From Boothiomyces macroporosus (taxonomy: Eukaryota; Chytridiomycota; Chytridiomycetes; Rhizophydiales; Terramycetaceae), in assembly GCA_027604185.1 (NCBI GenBank), contig JADGKB010000155.1, positions 1 to 25,806 of the forward strand: DNA of 25,806 bases. Direction: 5' to 3'. Made by a program: the position numbers and the translations under genes. Below the pieces are notes generated by a model. It saw only the letters and a list, made by a program, of their open reading frames with translations, was not told the origin of the DNA and ran no database searches. Within the stretch, counting starts at the first letter, position 1, and each line of letters begins with the position of its first letter. Below are positions 9,041 through 22,697 of the stretch, in pieces.

Positions 9041-12000
9041 ATGCAATCTTTTCACAAGGCATTTAAAAAGTTGTGCAAAGCAAGAGCTTTTGAATTGCTT
9101 GATCTGTATTATGCAAACACTCATCAGAAGAGATCCGAAACAGAGTTGGAGGAACTGGTAAATAACACTAACCAAGGCAAAACAGCTGTTGGGCAACGAC
9201 TATTTGATTCTATGCAATACCAATAAAAGGGATGCGGAGAGGCTGCTGGACATTTATAATCAGCTTGAAGAGTCTGATCTATCAGTAAGCTTTGCTAATA
9301 CCAGTCAGTGTTGTTTCTGCTTCTACTTTCAAATACAGCAGGCAAAGTAAAAGAGATTTCATTCTCTAATAGTTTTAAACATGGATTTGACATTTCTTAT
9401 CCAAGTGACTTGTTTGAGTCACGGATTTATTACGAAATTCAAGAAGATACCAAACTATTTGGTGTAGATTTACATGGATCAGACTGTAATTCAAACTTAA
9501 CCAAAGTTCTCTCCTTACCTCCATTAAAGTATCCCACACTCTTTGCAGAAGAATCAGACTGCACTGCAACCGGAATTCAAGATATATCATCAATTGATTC
9601 GGCATATAGTTCTGATTCAAATATTTGGGATAATACTTTTATATTGAAGCCAATGTTCAAAAATTTCATCTCTTGGGAAAAAGGGGAAACTGAAGACAGT
9701 CCTTCAATGTCAAAGTTTATCACAGAGTGCCCAATGACAACATTTCAGCAACTGTATTACAATTACAACTTGCCCCTGTCTAAAGATGTCATTTATATTC
9801 CTGAAGCCCTTTTAATTAAAGTAATATTAAACTTACACAGAAAATATTACTGCTTTGTGGTGGAGTTCAATCAGATATATTTCCTTTTGATGAAAAATTT
9901 ACTTGTAAATATTCCTCAATCATTACTGACGGAACTACAGTGAAATCCCTTGGGAGTTTTACAGAGAAATATTTTAGATTTGGAAACAATATAAGATCAA
10001 TTGCGAATTTTATTGCAGTATTACAAGAGTAATTATCAGTTAAAATGTAGCAAAGGTAATTCAACAAGCTCGGCGCTTGCGGAAGGCATTCAGGTGTTTC
10101 TTAAAATTGTGGAGCATAATCTAATTGAAATTGAAACTGATGGCGGTGTTCATTTACTAGGATTGGATTTGCTATTGCATCCAATGGAACTTTTGGTGGA
10201 CTTTTTAGCCAAATTCTTGAATACAATGGTAAGTAGTAATAATAGTAGAGTGCAACGATCGAATCTTCCACAAACGCTTCCGTATATCTTAACTTGATCT
10301 ATCAAGAAATGTTGACGGTGGAGAAGCTGCGTGAAGGAACTAAAATGTTGTCACTGTTAAAGTATCTATATGATCTAGCTTCCAAACCACTTTTTACATG
10401 GCTAGAATGTTGGCTAACTCAGAGTTCCAATGACCAAATAGATACTTTTGACCCACACAATGAATTTTTTATCTCTGGGAACAAGCAGTATGGATACGAG
10501 TTGAAGGAGGACCTGCTTCCTTCATTCATTACTTTAGAACTTGCCCGAGAAATATACAGCATGGGAATCACTTGGAGACAAGTTAACAACAATTTTACGG
10601 ATTATAATTCTAATGTATTTATCAAATGGGAATTGCGCTCAGATAAAATTGAAAAGTATGAATTCCTAACACAGATATCGCCAAGAAGTCAAATTCCAAC
10701 AACATGAAAAAACAAGCAAATTAAATCGCTATTGGATTGAATTAAAAATGAAACAGATTCAAGACATCGAAGATCAGTATGCAGAAAGAGTACAGAGGCT
10801 GGTTGCCAAAATAGAAAATTATCAAAGTTTGCAAGAAGAACGGGAAAGAGTGAACGCAATCGTTATTGCCAAAAAGTTAGATTTGAAATCAAGCATTGAG
10901 GTATCGTGGTTATTAATTGACAGAAATTTTTGAAGGAAAATGAGGATTTCAAGAAAAAAGAGTTGGAAATGCAAAATTTACAAGAGAAGGAGCAACAAAA
11001 TCGGGAAATGGAGAAATTAGAGAACCAAAGGTTATTAGAACACATGGAAATAGAACGATTGAATTTAGAATACCATAAAAAGCTGGATAATTTGGAAAAG
11101 AAGGGCATGTTTCTTGACTGGAGAACTAAAAGAGTTCAGTTGTCAAACGATAGAAAAAAGATTTTGGATGAGCCGTGGAGTGAAGCGCCTTTATATACTT
11201 TTGAAACAGAAAGGAAGTTCAATTATGTCGTGCAACACGTTGAAGCGAATGAAATTGCATACCCACATGAAACAACCAAAGTAGTGAATCAAAATTTACA
11301 TACGCCGGCCCCCTATAATGGAATGGTCAGCAGTGATTGTGTAAATTTAGAGGAACAGAAGTATTCGGATCAGGAAGGAACAAATCAAACCCTAAAAGTA
11401 ACCAAAACACAAATTGAAGATATTAGTGAGAAAGTTTTGGAAGGCCAATCTTCAAATTCTAACCATGAAAGTAGCCAGTTACAGCCAGATGTTGAAATGC
11501 CTAATGAATCAACAAGGATAGAAAACTCTTTCACAAAGGACCAGGAATTGATTAATTGGATGCTAAATCCATGTGAAAAAAATGATACAATCCAAGTTGT
11601 TCAACCAAATACAGATATATGGCTTAAAGATCAGTTCCAAATAGTTCTTTCAATTTCGCAGGATTTTGACGAAATGCTAGTGTCAATGGAGGAAAGTATC
11701 AATCAAACAGTGCTCTTTCAAGTCCAGACGCAACTAGATTTACTTTCGTTACTCAGTTGCTCTCAGATGTTCAATTTTGAAAGGGAGATTGATCATTCTG
11801 ATTTAAGGTTCCATCTCAATATCCTAAAGCAGTTTTACTTGATGGGTGATGGAGAATTAGTCCAGCTTTTAACAGATCGATTATTTAAGGAGAATAGAAG
11901 CAGCTTAAATCTAAATGGCTCCCTATCAAAAATTCCATCAAATCAACTAGAATTTATTTTTCAGGATATTATCGCAACCTCTACGAAAAAAATACAAGGA

Positions 12001-12716
12001 AATCTCAATATTGATGACCTATTTGAGATACATTTGAATGTCTCTGCTACAGGTTTTTTGTTTCTAAGTTAGGCTTGGAGCTGGCAGACTGCATAAGATT
12101 CACATACAAACCACCAAAACCATTTAACACCGTTATTGACCCATTTCTACAGGATTATTCCAAAGTATTCTCATTTATAGTCCCAATATTGCAAGCAAGT
12201 GAAGCATGCAACAGGATTAAATATACCTTAAAGTGGAAGAATCAGTCAAACTCAATTGACGGTGAAAGTATTCGAACGACACAGCTGCTTCACAAATGCC
12301 ACTGGCTTATTAATTCGACGTTGTTCTATATTTTCGAGCATGGAATCACCTATCCATGGGTTGATTTCATAAAACAGATTGACAAGTTTGTCAATGATGA
12401 GCATACTTCATATCGCTTCAATCTGAAATCAGTGGTTAACAGTCACGCAAATGTTTTGCAGTCCATTCATTGTAATTTATTTCTCCACTCTGAACAAGCT
12501 CCTATCCGCCATACCATTTTAGAGTTGTGTTCGACAATAGTAGACTTTTCTAAAATGATGCAACGCATTCAAGTGGATAAAACATTTACACAATTGGAAA
12601 TGCAATTTGAAACTGGATTAAAAGATTTGGTGAAATTGTTACAGATTTGGATTAATCGTGGTCACGAAAAATCGACTGTCCTAATATATCACGAAATGCT
12701 GGCTACCTGTAAATAA
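9041..12716 (+). CDS. GCP6: Gamma-tubulin complex component, GCP6-like (Spc97/Spc98 family)
   Basis: Nine exons: 9041-9157, 9177-9284, 9305-9820, 9841-10028, 10051-10228, 10249-10655, 10675-10900, 10924-12052 and 12073-12716, encoding 1170 residues; eight introns of 19-23 nt. Family members assemble gamma-tubulin ring complexes that nucleate microtubules. The grip1 half (about residues 240-500) includes LIKKILLLCGGVQSDIFPF, then LLKYLYDLASKPLFTWLECW, then NEFFISGN. Next comes a long charged coiled coil (about 505-645), an acidic low-complexity region, and a grip2 half from about 815 to the end, with FTYKPPKPFNTVIDPF and YSKVFSFIVPIL in the gamma-tubulin-binding part. A large insert between the two halves is typical of GCP6, which is why I prefer it to GCP4 or GCP5. 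The exact start is uncertain because short upstream exons could be missed. The stop overlaps an AATAAA and is 16 nt from the stop of LAA1. Confidence 0.85.
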
Positions 12717-12717
12717 A
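12712..12717 (+). terminator. AATAAA overlapping the GCP6 stop
   Basis: The hexamer contains the whole TAA stop at 12714-12716. The convergent gene's signal lies only ten bases further on. Confidence 0.6.
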
Positions 12718-12727
12718 CCTAATATAA

Positions 12728-12733
12728 TTTATT
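12728..12733 (-). terminator. AATAAA overlapping the LAA1 stop
   Basis: On the minus strand the hexamer shares one base with the TAA stop at 12733-12735. Confidence 0.6.
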
Positions 12734-15700
12734 TAACCAAAAGATTTCAATTGTATCTTTGGAGCAGTATTTCCATCATTTATCGATGACGGAGAAGTTA
12801 CTCCTTGTCCGCATGCAACCAATTTCTTCAAGTTGGATTCTAAAACTACTTTTTTTGAACTATCTAATTGCTGTACAATCGTCTTGAAGTAATTTGACGA
12901 TGATGACGCAAATTGGAATAAGGAAGAGGTCAGCAGCACAGAGAACTGATCGACTTCTTTGGAGCCTGAATCAGCCATCGTAGAAAGTAGCTCGAGATAC
13001 AAATTAACAACTACTTTTAACACAAAGAATGCTATGTTACTCGTTTCCTTACTAGATTGGTCTGACTGGAGTCCAGTTACTAAAATATTGAAAGTCTTGA
13101 CACATTCCTCCAAAGGCCCAATAAATTCTTTAGACGACTTTGACTTTAGTGATTTCCCGTTATCATGCATCAACTTGATAATGCAAGGTAAAAAGAGTTG
13201 TGCAAAAATGCTACCCGTATGATGGACATCTCCATCCGGTGAGCAAGATAATAAGATACAGGCTCTCATAGAAATGATTGCATTACTTTGAATCTAGGGT
13301 TAAGCTACCAGTACGTCACTTTCATTGCAAGTGCACATATCACTTAGAATACTGTATAATCTTTGATGCAGGCTTGCTTGATAAGAGGCATTGGGGCAAG
13401 TAGTAAGTACCAAGACTAAGGTGGTGGTAAGATTTTTAAGTAGTGGTATAGTGTCTTTTTCTTGAGTGCTATCATCCAGTAAAGTCTCGATCTTTTCAAT
13501 CAAATATGCAACTGTGGATTGGGCTAATGTTTTCAGGTCAGGATATTCAGATTGATAAGCTTCCAAAGTTTGAAGAGTTAATTTGAAATAAGGAAGCGCT
13601 TGAGGTGAAACATATGCAATTTTCTTTGTAGAAATCAAGGCTAAAATAATGGTGATAAAAATAGGCTGCATTTCCCTCCTTATTTGAATGTCAACTTTAG
13701 TTGATGTGCAGATAAATGTGAAAAGTTCTAATGCCTTAAACAATGCTTGTGCCCCTTCGTTTGAAAGCGGTTTGTTGCATGCCACATTTGCAGTTGGGTT
13801 GGTGGACAATCCAGGCACATAGCAGGCAATTGTATTGTAAACGATCCTAGTTACTTTTAATACTGAGGCAGACTCAGAGTTACTGAGCAAAATTGTGGCA
13901 AAATGTGCAAGCATCTGTGAAAGAGCTGCCAAGGTGGCAATTTGAACACCAGGCTCTTCTGTCTGAGCAAGTTTATCAAATACGCCTAGAACCTCTATTA
14001 GTACATCTACCTCTGCTGTTCCGTCGCCAATTACGCGAGGTGTGAGAATGTTACCAATGCTTTTTAAAAATGAGATGGTATGGCTGGATCCCCCATCGTT
14101 GGAATTATTTCCGGTTGCAGAACTTGGTACTGACGCTAAATATTCCGTGCATATCCCAATTACTGTATAAAATTCTTTGGTTATGGTAGGTTCTGATGCT
14201 CCAGTATTGTTTGGAAACGTTTCAAGTTTCTCAAGTTTGGTGCTAATAACTTGAGTGACGGCATTGCAAATCAAATGAGAACTTTTACGATATAGCGGAA
14301 GAGTAATGTCTTTCGAAGCATTGCTGTAGATACCAGTGGCTACCTCTGTGTCTTGTTCCAGTAAGGCAAAGTCTTTCAACGTCGCCAGCCAGAGACGGAC
14401 AAGATCGTCTAAATGCTTATCAAATAATTCTGTAATTTTGTCAGGACTTGGAATTGCGAGATAGAAAGACGCCCAACCAGCCAATACGGCAAGTTTTACC
14501 ATTACTTGGGCATTTGGAGTTCGACCAGCAGTTTTAATCTCAGACCCTAATGTTACTTGAAATTACCTGAAAGTTGTTCTAATTGTGAAGAAAGGAGCTT
14601 GAACGCTCTGGAGGAAACAGTAACTTCTTCTACAATCTTGCTTCCTAAAAAGTACGCACAAACTTCACAGGCTTTGCTTATCAATTCAGGATACGCATCG
14701 GCGTAGAATGCTGGAGCTAACGCGGAAATAATTTGGGCTTCGTACTGCTCTAAAATTGAATGTCCTGCAAATTCTGGATCGGGAGAAGTTTGAAAAATCT
14801 GATTAACTAGCATATACCTCTAAAACGTCTTTCAAGAATTGTAAACCAACCATTCTTAAGAATATCACAGAACCAGTGGATGAATTAAACGCAAGTCTAA
14901 TCAAATCACCTAATTTGAACACTAAATAATCAGATTTGGTTAAATCTGAAGGATTTAGCGCTCTCACCTTTCTAGCCAAGAGGAGATTAGTATCTTCTTT
15001 GAAATTTCGGGCTAAAACTGCTTGCAAAACATCCCTTAAACACCCTAATGCAAAAACCTGTGTCCTCCATCGCGGAAGTAATACAACTTGAATGGTCGGG
15101 GCAGCAACAGGCGGTTGAGCAGTAGCTGTCGGTTTACGAGGTTGAGGCACTTCTGATTCTCCTTCTCCCTCGCCTTCATCGTTATCTTCTCTAACTTCTA
15201 CCTTTACAGCTTCTTCTTTCTCGCTCTTTTCCAATGAATTCTTTGAGAGAATATTCTTGCATAGTTCTATCCATCTCGAAGGTTTTTCAGGGGCAACATG
15301 CAGTAATAGTGCTTTTAGGATATCTCTAATTTCATCTCTGACTGAAATATCAGTTTCTACATCAAAAAGTGCAAAAAGTTGTTCTTCTAGAGTATTGTTC
15401 AGTGCTGCACCCAAGACTGGGCCCGGATCTCTCCTAGTCAATTGATAAAGACAGGTAACTGCAGCAGTTCGTATGAGGGATGATTGTGATTTTCCCTTGA
15501 TCGTCAGTTGGCTTTGCAGGAATGGAATGATAGTTGGAACGTCCACATACTTTGGTGCAAACATGATAAAATTCTGAATGCACTTTATCGCTTCTACTAC
15601 TACACTTGGGTTTTCATCATTCTTTAACTGCTCAAACAAATTGAAGCAGATATCTCTAATTTTGGAGCTGTCTTGAAGTTCTGGTCCAATGACACCAAGC

Positions 15701-18700
15701 AAAGCATGAAGAATTTTCCCAAATGCAGGATATACATCCTCGTTGTTTTCAATACCTGGAATATTAGCGCATGAAGCCGAAGGTTCGTGGGTTTCTGTCA
15801 TGTACAACTTTGCAATCATGGAAAGAGTAGAGTTTACAAATGGCCCATACATCAACCCAGCACTTTCAATCGTCAGCCACAGTGAATGTAAAGCCCAAGT
15901 ATGAACTAACGGGTGGGAATCAGAAGCTAGGGAATTCAAGATCCCAACCACTGTACGCAAATGAGATCCGGCAGCCATTCCACCAACAAAATGATTAATT
16001 GACCCTAATGCTAAAGACGCACCAGCACGCACATCCGGATCCCTGTTGTTTACCACAAGATCTACGTATTCCTGGATTATTGGGTTAATGAATTGGGCAT
16101 TTCCGCTTACTCTGGCAACTCGGCCAATTATATCGCATGAAAGTGTTCGAATGAGCGGATCTGACGATTTCACAAGCCCCTTTTGTAAGTCAAGGATTAC
16201 CGAAACCAAGTCTCTAAATGCCACTAAAATTTTTTGACTAGAAATATTACCCTTTTTGGCTGAAATGTATTTCAAGCATCCGATAGCTGCCACTAGAGAA
16301 TTAATTTGGCAGGCGGCTTTTCTAATGGGTGTAATTCTTCCGCCTTGATGATTTGCAGATTTAATCAATTGCTCAGCCAAGGTTTCCTGGCTTTGGGCAT
16401 TTTGAAGCGGGAATAAGAGCGCAAACAGCTCAATTGCAGAATCCACTAAGGCTACATTGGACGGAACAGGTAGCTCCAATGGTTCAATTGCAGAGGGGGA
16501 CAAAGGCTTTGAGTTCAAGTATACACAGTGTGGATCATTTTCCAAAGCCGGAATCACCTTCTTTTCAATCTAGAATTATTCTACAATTACCAACTCATCT
16601 AATGTTTTTGTATTTGAGTCTTTGATCCTGGTTTTCGAAATTAGTCGATCTTCAGCACCAGAATCTACAGCAACCTTTGTGGCTGTATCGTCTAGAAGCG
16701 ATGTGGTTACAACTGATTCAATTACAAGCGCACCGGTGTCTTTACCGCCAATAGTACCAAACAGCGCGCCATCTTTTGTCCCAAGAGTTGCAAGGAATCG
16801 GTCTGGCTTGTCGGGGTCCATAGCAAATGCGTCAATTGAGGCTTTAACCAGTGGTGTGTAAATTGAATCATATATAGATGGGGGAGTTACCAACTTAAAG
16901 CAATGAAACAGTCTCTGTCGTAATTGGCATTCCTTTTTGTACAACTTTTGCTGAGCTGGAGTGGCTGGCTTATCATCAATTGGTCCATAACCGCCATTTA
17001 CAGAAACTAGGAATTGCATAGTATTGTTCAAACTAACAACAATTCTTTTGGCAACATCCCCAGTGACTAACTCTTTAGAGTTGAATATTAGAAAACTTTC
17101 GAGAGCAGCAAGCGCGGATTCCCTTGAGGTTAATAAATAATTCCATTCGATTTCCGTTCTAGTAACTGCTACATCTTTTGGTTGTTGCTTTGGAAACACG
17201 CCTTTCCAAATTAGTAATAATTGCGAAACATGAACACGGACGAAATTTGGTCCCAGGCTCATTAATGATCCAATTAAAGTCCATCCAAGCTTCGCTTGCC
17301 CGGCCATTACTGTATAATCTTTTGTCATAACATGCGACTTTAATAGTTGTGTTGCCAGTCCAAAAATAATCGCTGCATCTTCATATGCCACGTACAATGA
17401 CCGGGAGGAGATGATTCCAATAACGGAAGATAGAATTATCCCATAAGACACTACCCTATCTACCGTATCGTTTCTATCGGAATTCATTGAAGGCAACTCT
17501 TTTTGGACTGCTGCAATTAACTTGTTCATTATTTTGGTTATATGTTGTGGAAGAGCCAAGCTAAAATCCCTTAGACAGAGCGCAAGCTGTAATTTAACCT
17601 GATAAGACCCATGTAAAGTGAAATTAAGAAGTGGTTCCAAAATATCATCTTGAATAGTTACGGCTGCTGGTCCAAGGTCTGCTATCAAAGCTCCCAATTC
17701 CTTTAGTATTAAAATAGCGTTGGCATCTGGAATGAATTCTGCTGGCCATTTGCTTAATCTTCCAGCTAATTCTTTACAGGATCTAATTTGCCCAGATTCA
17801 GTCAAATTCTTTCCAATTACTTGTCTTAATATGAATGAAGAAGATTCTTGAGCCAAATAAATATCATTCTTTTGAGTGATTTTTGGGTGAGCAGCTAGCT
17901 CAAAGCAATATTTGCAAATCAAAGTGTATTGACCTTCAATAAACTGCACTCCTAATTGTTGTAATAAAACCGTAAATGACTCAACGATAGTAATTTTAGC
18001 CTCTGGGTTATTTGCCTTGATGAATAAAGAGGGTAAAAGTGACAGCATTTCTTCAATAGTAAGAATTGGTCTATCTGGCTGTGGTATTTCCTAAAGTTAT
18101 ATTGGTTTTGCCTCTTTTCCTTTCTTTGCTGGTACTTTAGGGGCAGGGACGATTTTTTGTGAAAGCTGAAGTATATTTGCCACCAACGATGAAATTGAGT
18201 TTCGAATTTGTTTAGTGCTTGCATCACTGTATTTTATGATTCCTGTTATAACATAATCGAATTCTGCAATGCTCATAGGAGGTTGTTGGCTGGTTGAAAG
18301 ATATACTGCTTCCAATAACTATGGATTAATGGCGATTACTTTGCAAGAGGCTTTTCGAATGATGGGCAACTTGTCTGAAATTCCCTTATTTGCCAATCTA
18401 ACCAACTCTTTAACGGTTGCATCATTTGCTCCTCTTCCTGCTCCTCGAACAGCGTTACCAAGTGCGATTAAAGTTTCATATCTTAAATTTACATCCGCAT
18501 CTTTTGCATACTTCAGTACTTTTTGAAAGATACTGCACGTTTCCGCAAACAGCGACATTACTTTAGATCCATGCTCCAAGCTAACACTTCCAATACAGTG
18601 TATCAATGCTCTATTGTTAGAAAATTTGAAACATTTTGATTGCTGGATCATCCAGCTTTTTTGAATTCATATGCTGCTGAATTTTAGAGAGGGTGTCAAA

Positions 18701-18964
18701 CAGTGTCCTGGTATCTCCCTTCCTATAAATCGTATTCAAACAGTTTGCAATCAAATGCCTTGTGGGCCGATTAGGTAGAGGAATGTTGCTGGTTAAATAG
18801 AGCATCAAAACAGATTCCAAATATTGCTGTTGCTGTTGATTGAAAGTGAGTTTCAACAAATCCTTTTCTAGCGTTGAAAGCCATTGAAATAGATAGAGTT
18901 CTTTCTTTTCCAGCGTATCCAACGCAAATAGTTTCTGCTCGTCAAACGTGAATGAGTCGCTCAT
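12733..18964 (-). CDS. LAA1: Laa1/HEATR5 family HEAT-repeat protein
   Basis: Eight exons on the minus strand: 18633-18964, 18340-18610, 18112-18318, 16591-18090, 14818-16569, 14567-14798, 13315-14546 and 12733-13293, encoding 2028 residues, close to the ~2000 usual in this family. Laa1/HEATR5 is a giant alpha-solenoid that associates with clathrin adaptor AP-1 and supports traffic between the trans-Golgi network and endosomes. Evidence is the N-terminal FQWLSTLEKDLL followed by PTRHLIANCLNTIYRKGDT, long HEAT-like helices throughout (for example PDVRAGASLALGSINHFVGG in exon 5), and the family block PDPEFAGHSILEQYEAQ after the fifth intron. An acidic Pro-rich linker lies near residues 1220-1270. 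The ATG at 18964 is preferred over in-frame upstream ATGs because similarity starts there. Seven introns are 19-22 nt; one (18091-18111) is GC-AG. The stop overlaps AATAAA and is 16 nt from the GCP6 stop. Confidence 0.92.
18091..18111 (-). other. GC-AG micro-intron in LAA1
   Basis: A 21-nt phase-0 intron starting GCAAAA and ending AACTTTAG after an AATATAAC branch-like stretch. No suitable GT donor exists at the usual distance; the nearest would give a 45-nt intron. Splicing joins exons 3 and 4 in frame and removes an in-frame TAA. It is the only non-GT donor among the 58 introns. Confidence 0.75.
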
Positions 18965-19188
18965 TTGAGATTTAAAATTCTCGCGAAAGAATAAACTTGC
19001 AAGTGGATATAAAGCCATAGATTGGAAACTGGGAAAATATTTCAGTTTGGTTCCAGAAACCACTCTAGAGTATTAATACCAGCTAATGGTATCTTTTCGT
19101 TTTATTTAATAAAAGGATATCTTCAAATGCTTTCAGTATTAATTACTTTATTGGTAATTGGTAGTCGGTATAAGTTCTCAAAAAAATC
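18965..19188. promoter_or_regulatory. Divergent promoter region LAA1/DAP1
   Basis: The 224-bp segment separates the divergent starts of LAA1 and the Dap1-like gene. Some ATGs in frame with LAA1 occur in its first part, so part may be coding if an upstream start is used. No clear motif was recognised. Confidence 0.45.
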
Positions 19189-19704
19189 ATGACAGACAAA
19201 ATGGATCTTGGAAATTTAACCTCGCCTCTTAACTTGGCCCTCATATTAGTAATCGGATATGTAGTGTATGACTATTTCTCTTCAAAGTCAGTAAAGAAAG
19301 ATATTCCAACCAATCCTCATAAAAGTGTTTTAATGCTAACAAACAGAGGTCATTGAACTGCGAGATTTCACACCAAAGGAATTGGCTGAATTCAACGGAA
19401 TAGACGGCAAACCAATCTACCTTGCTGTTTGTGGAAAGGTATTTGATGTATCTTCAAAGCCTGATTTTTACGGTCCTGGTAACTCAAATTAACAGCAGGA
19501 AGCATGTACGAAAACTTTTCAGGAAGAGATGCTTCCAGAGGACTGGCAAAGAACTCGTTTGATCCAAGCGTCCTTACAGATGTTGATTTGCCAATTGACA
19601 AATTGGACAACCTTGCTGCAGAAGAAAAGAATTCTTTAGAGGAATGGTTCCAGTTCTTTTCCGGAAAGTATACTTGTATTGGTCAATTAGTTGAGAATAA
19701 ATAA
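19189..19704 (+). CDS. DAP1: Dap1/PGRMC membrane-associated heme protein (cytochrome b5-like)
   Basis: Exons are 19189-19324, 19347-19478 and 19499-19704, encoding 157 residues; introns are 22 and 20 nt. The family (Dap1 in yeast, PGRMC in animals) binds heme and supports cytochrome P450 enzymes of sterol synthesis. A single membrane helix spans about residues 14-30 ([17 protein letters not shown]). It is followed by a cytochrome b5-like domain: [48 protein letters not shown], and near the end [18 protein letters not shown]87 and Y93 match the two conserved tyrosines of this family; the second position is the heme ligand in PGRMC1. This Tyr ligation, rather than His, separates the family from true cytochrome b5. 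Length is typical. AATAAA is formed by the last two sense codons and abuts the stop. IRE1 follows on the same strand after 187 bp; both relate to the ER, but nothing shows linkage. Confidence 0.92.
19696..19701 (+). terminator. AATAAA abutting the DAP1 stop
   Basis: The last two sense codons, AAT AAA, form the hexamer and the TAA stop follows at 19702-19704. Confidence 0.6.
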
Positions 19705-19891
19705 TGAGTTTCCTTCATTTATTACCAAATAATCGTACCCACGTATTTGGTGGAAACCAATGCTGCTCTGTACGGACGCTCTATCCATACTGGTCTCACA
19801 TGCAACAGAAGCTCTGCTTTGTGTCAAGTCTCATTTAAGCTTATAGAAACAGGGAGAAATTTTGCCACAAATTCACTAAAGTGAAAACCAA

Positions 19892-22685
<2,794 letters not shown>

Positions 22686-22697
22686 AGTAATATTACA

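Noticed and set aside
13294..13308. 15-nt intron in LAA1 using a closer GT donor
   Set aside because: It would keep the frame, but the donor six bases upstream gives a 21-nt intron (13294-13314) that fits the strict 19-23 nt range.
18091..18135. 45-nt GT-AG intron instead of the 21-nt GC-AG intron in LAA1
   Set aside because: It keeps frame too, but 45 nt is twice any other intron here, while the GC donor gives the expected 21 nt. Only cDNA can settle it.
6056..19885. TTCACT word upstream of several genes as a shared promoter element
   Set aside because: It appears near 6056, 8678, 8790 and 19872, but also inside coding sequence, and a six-base word is expected often in AT-rich DNA. No consistent distance to starts.
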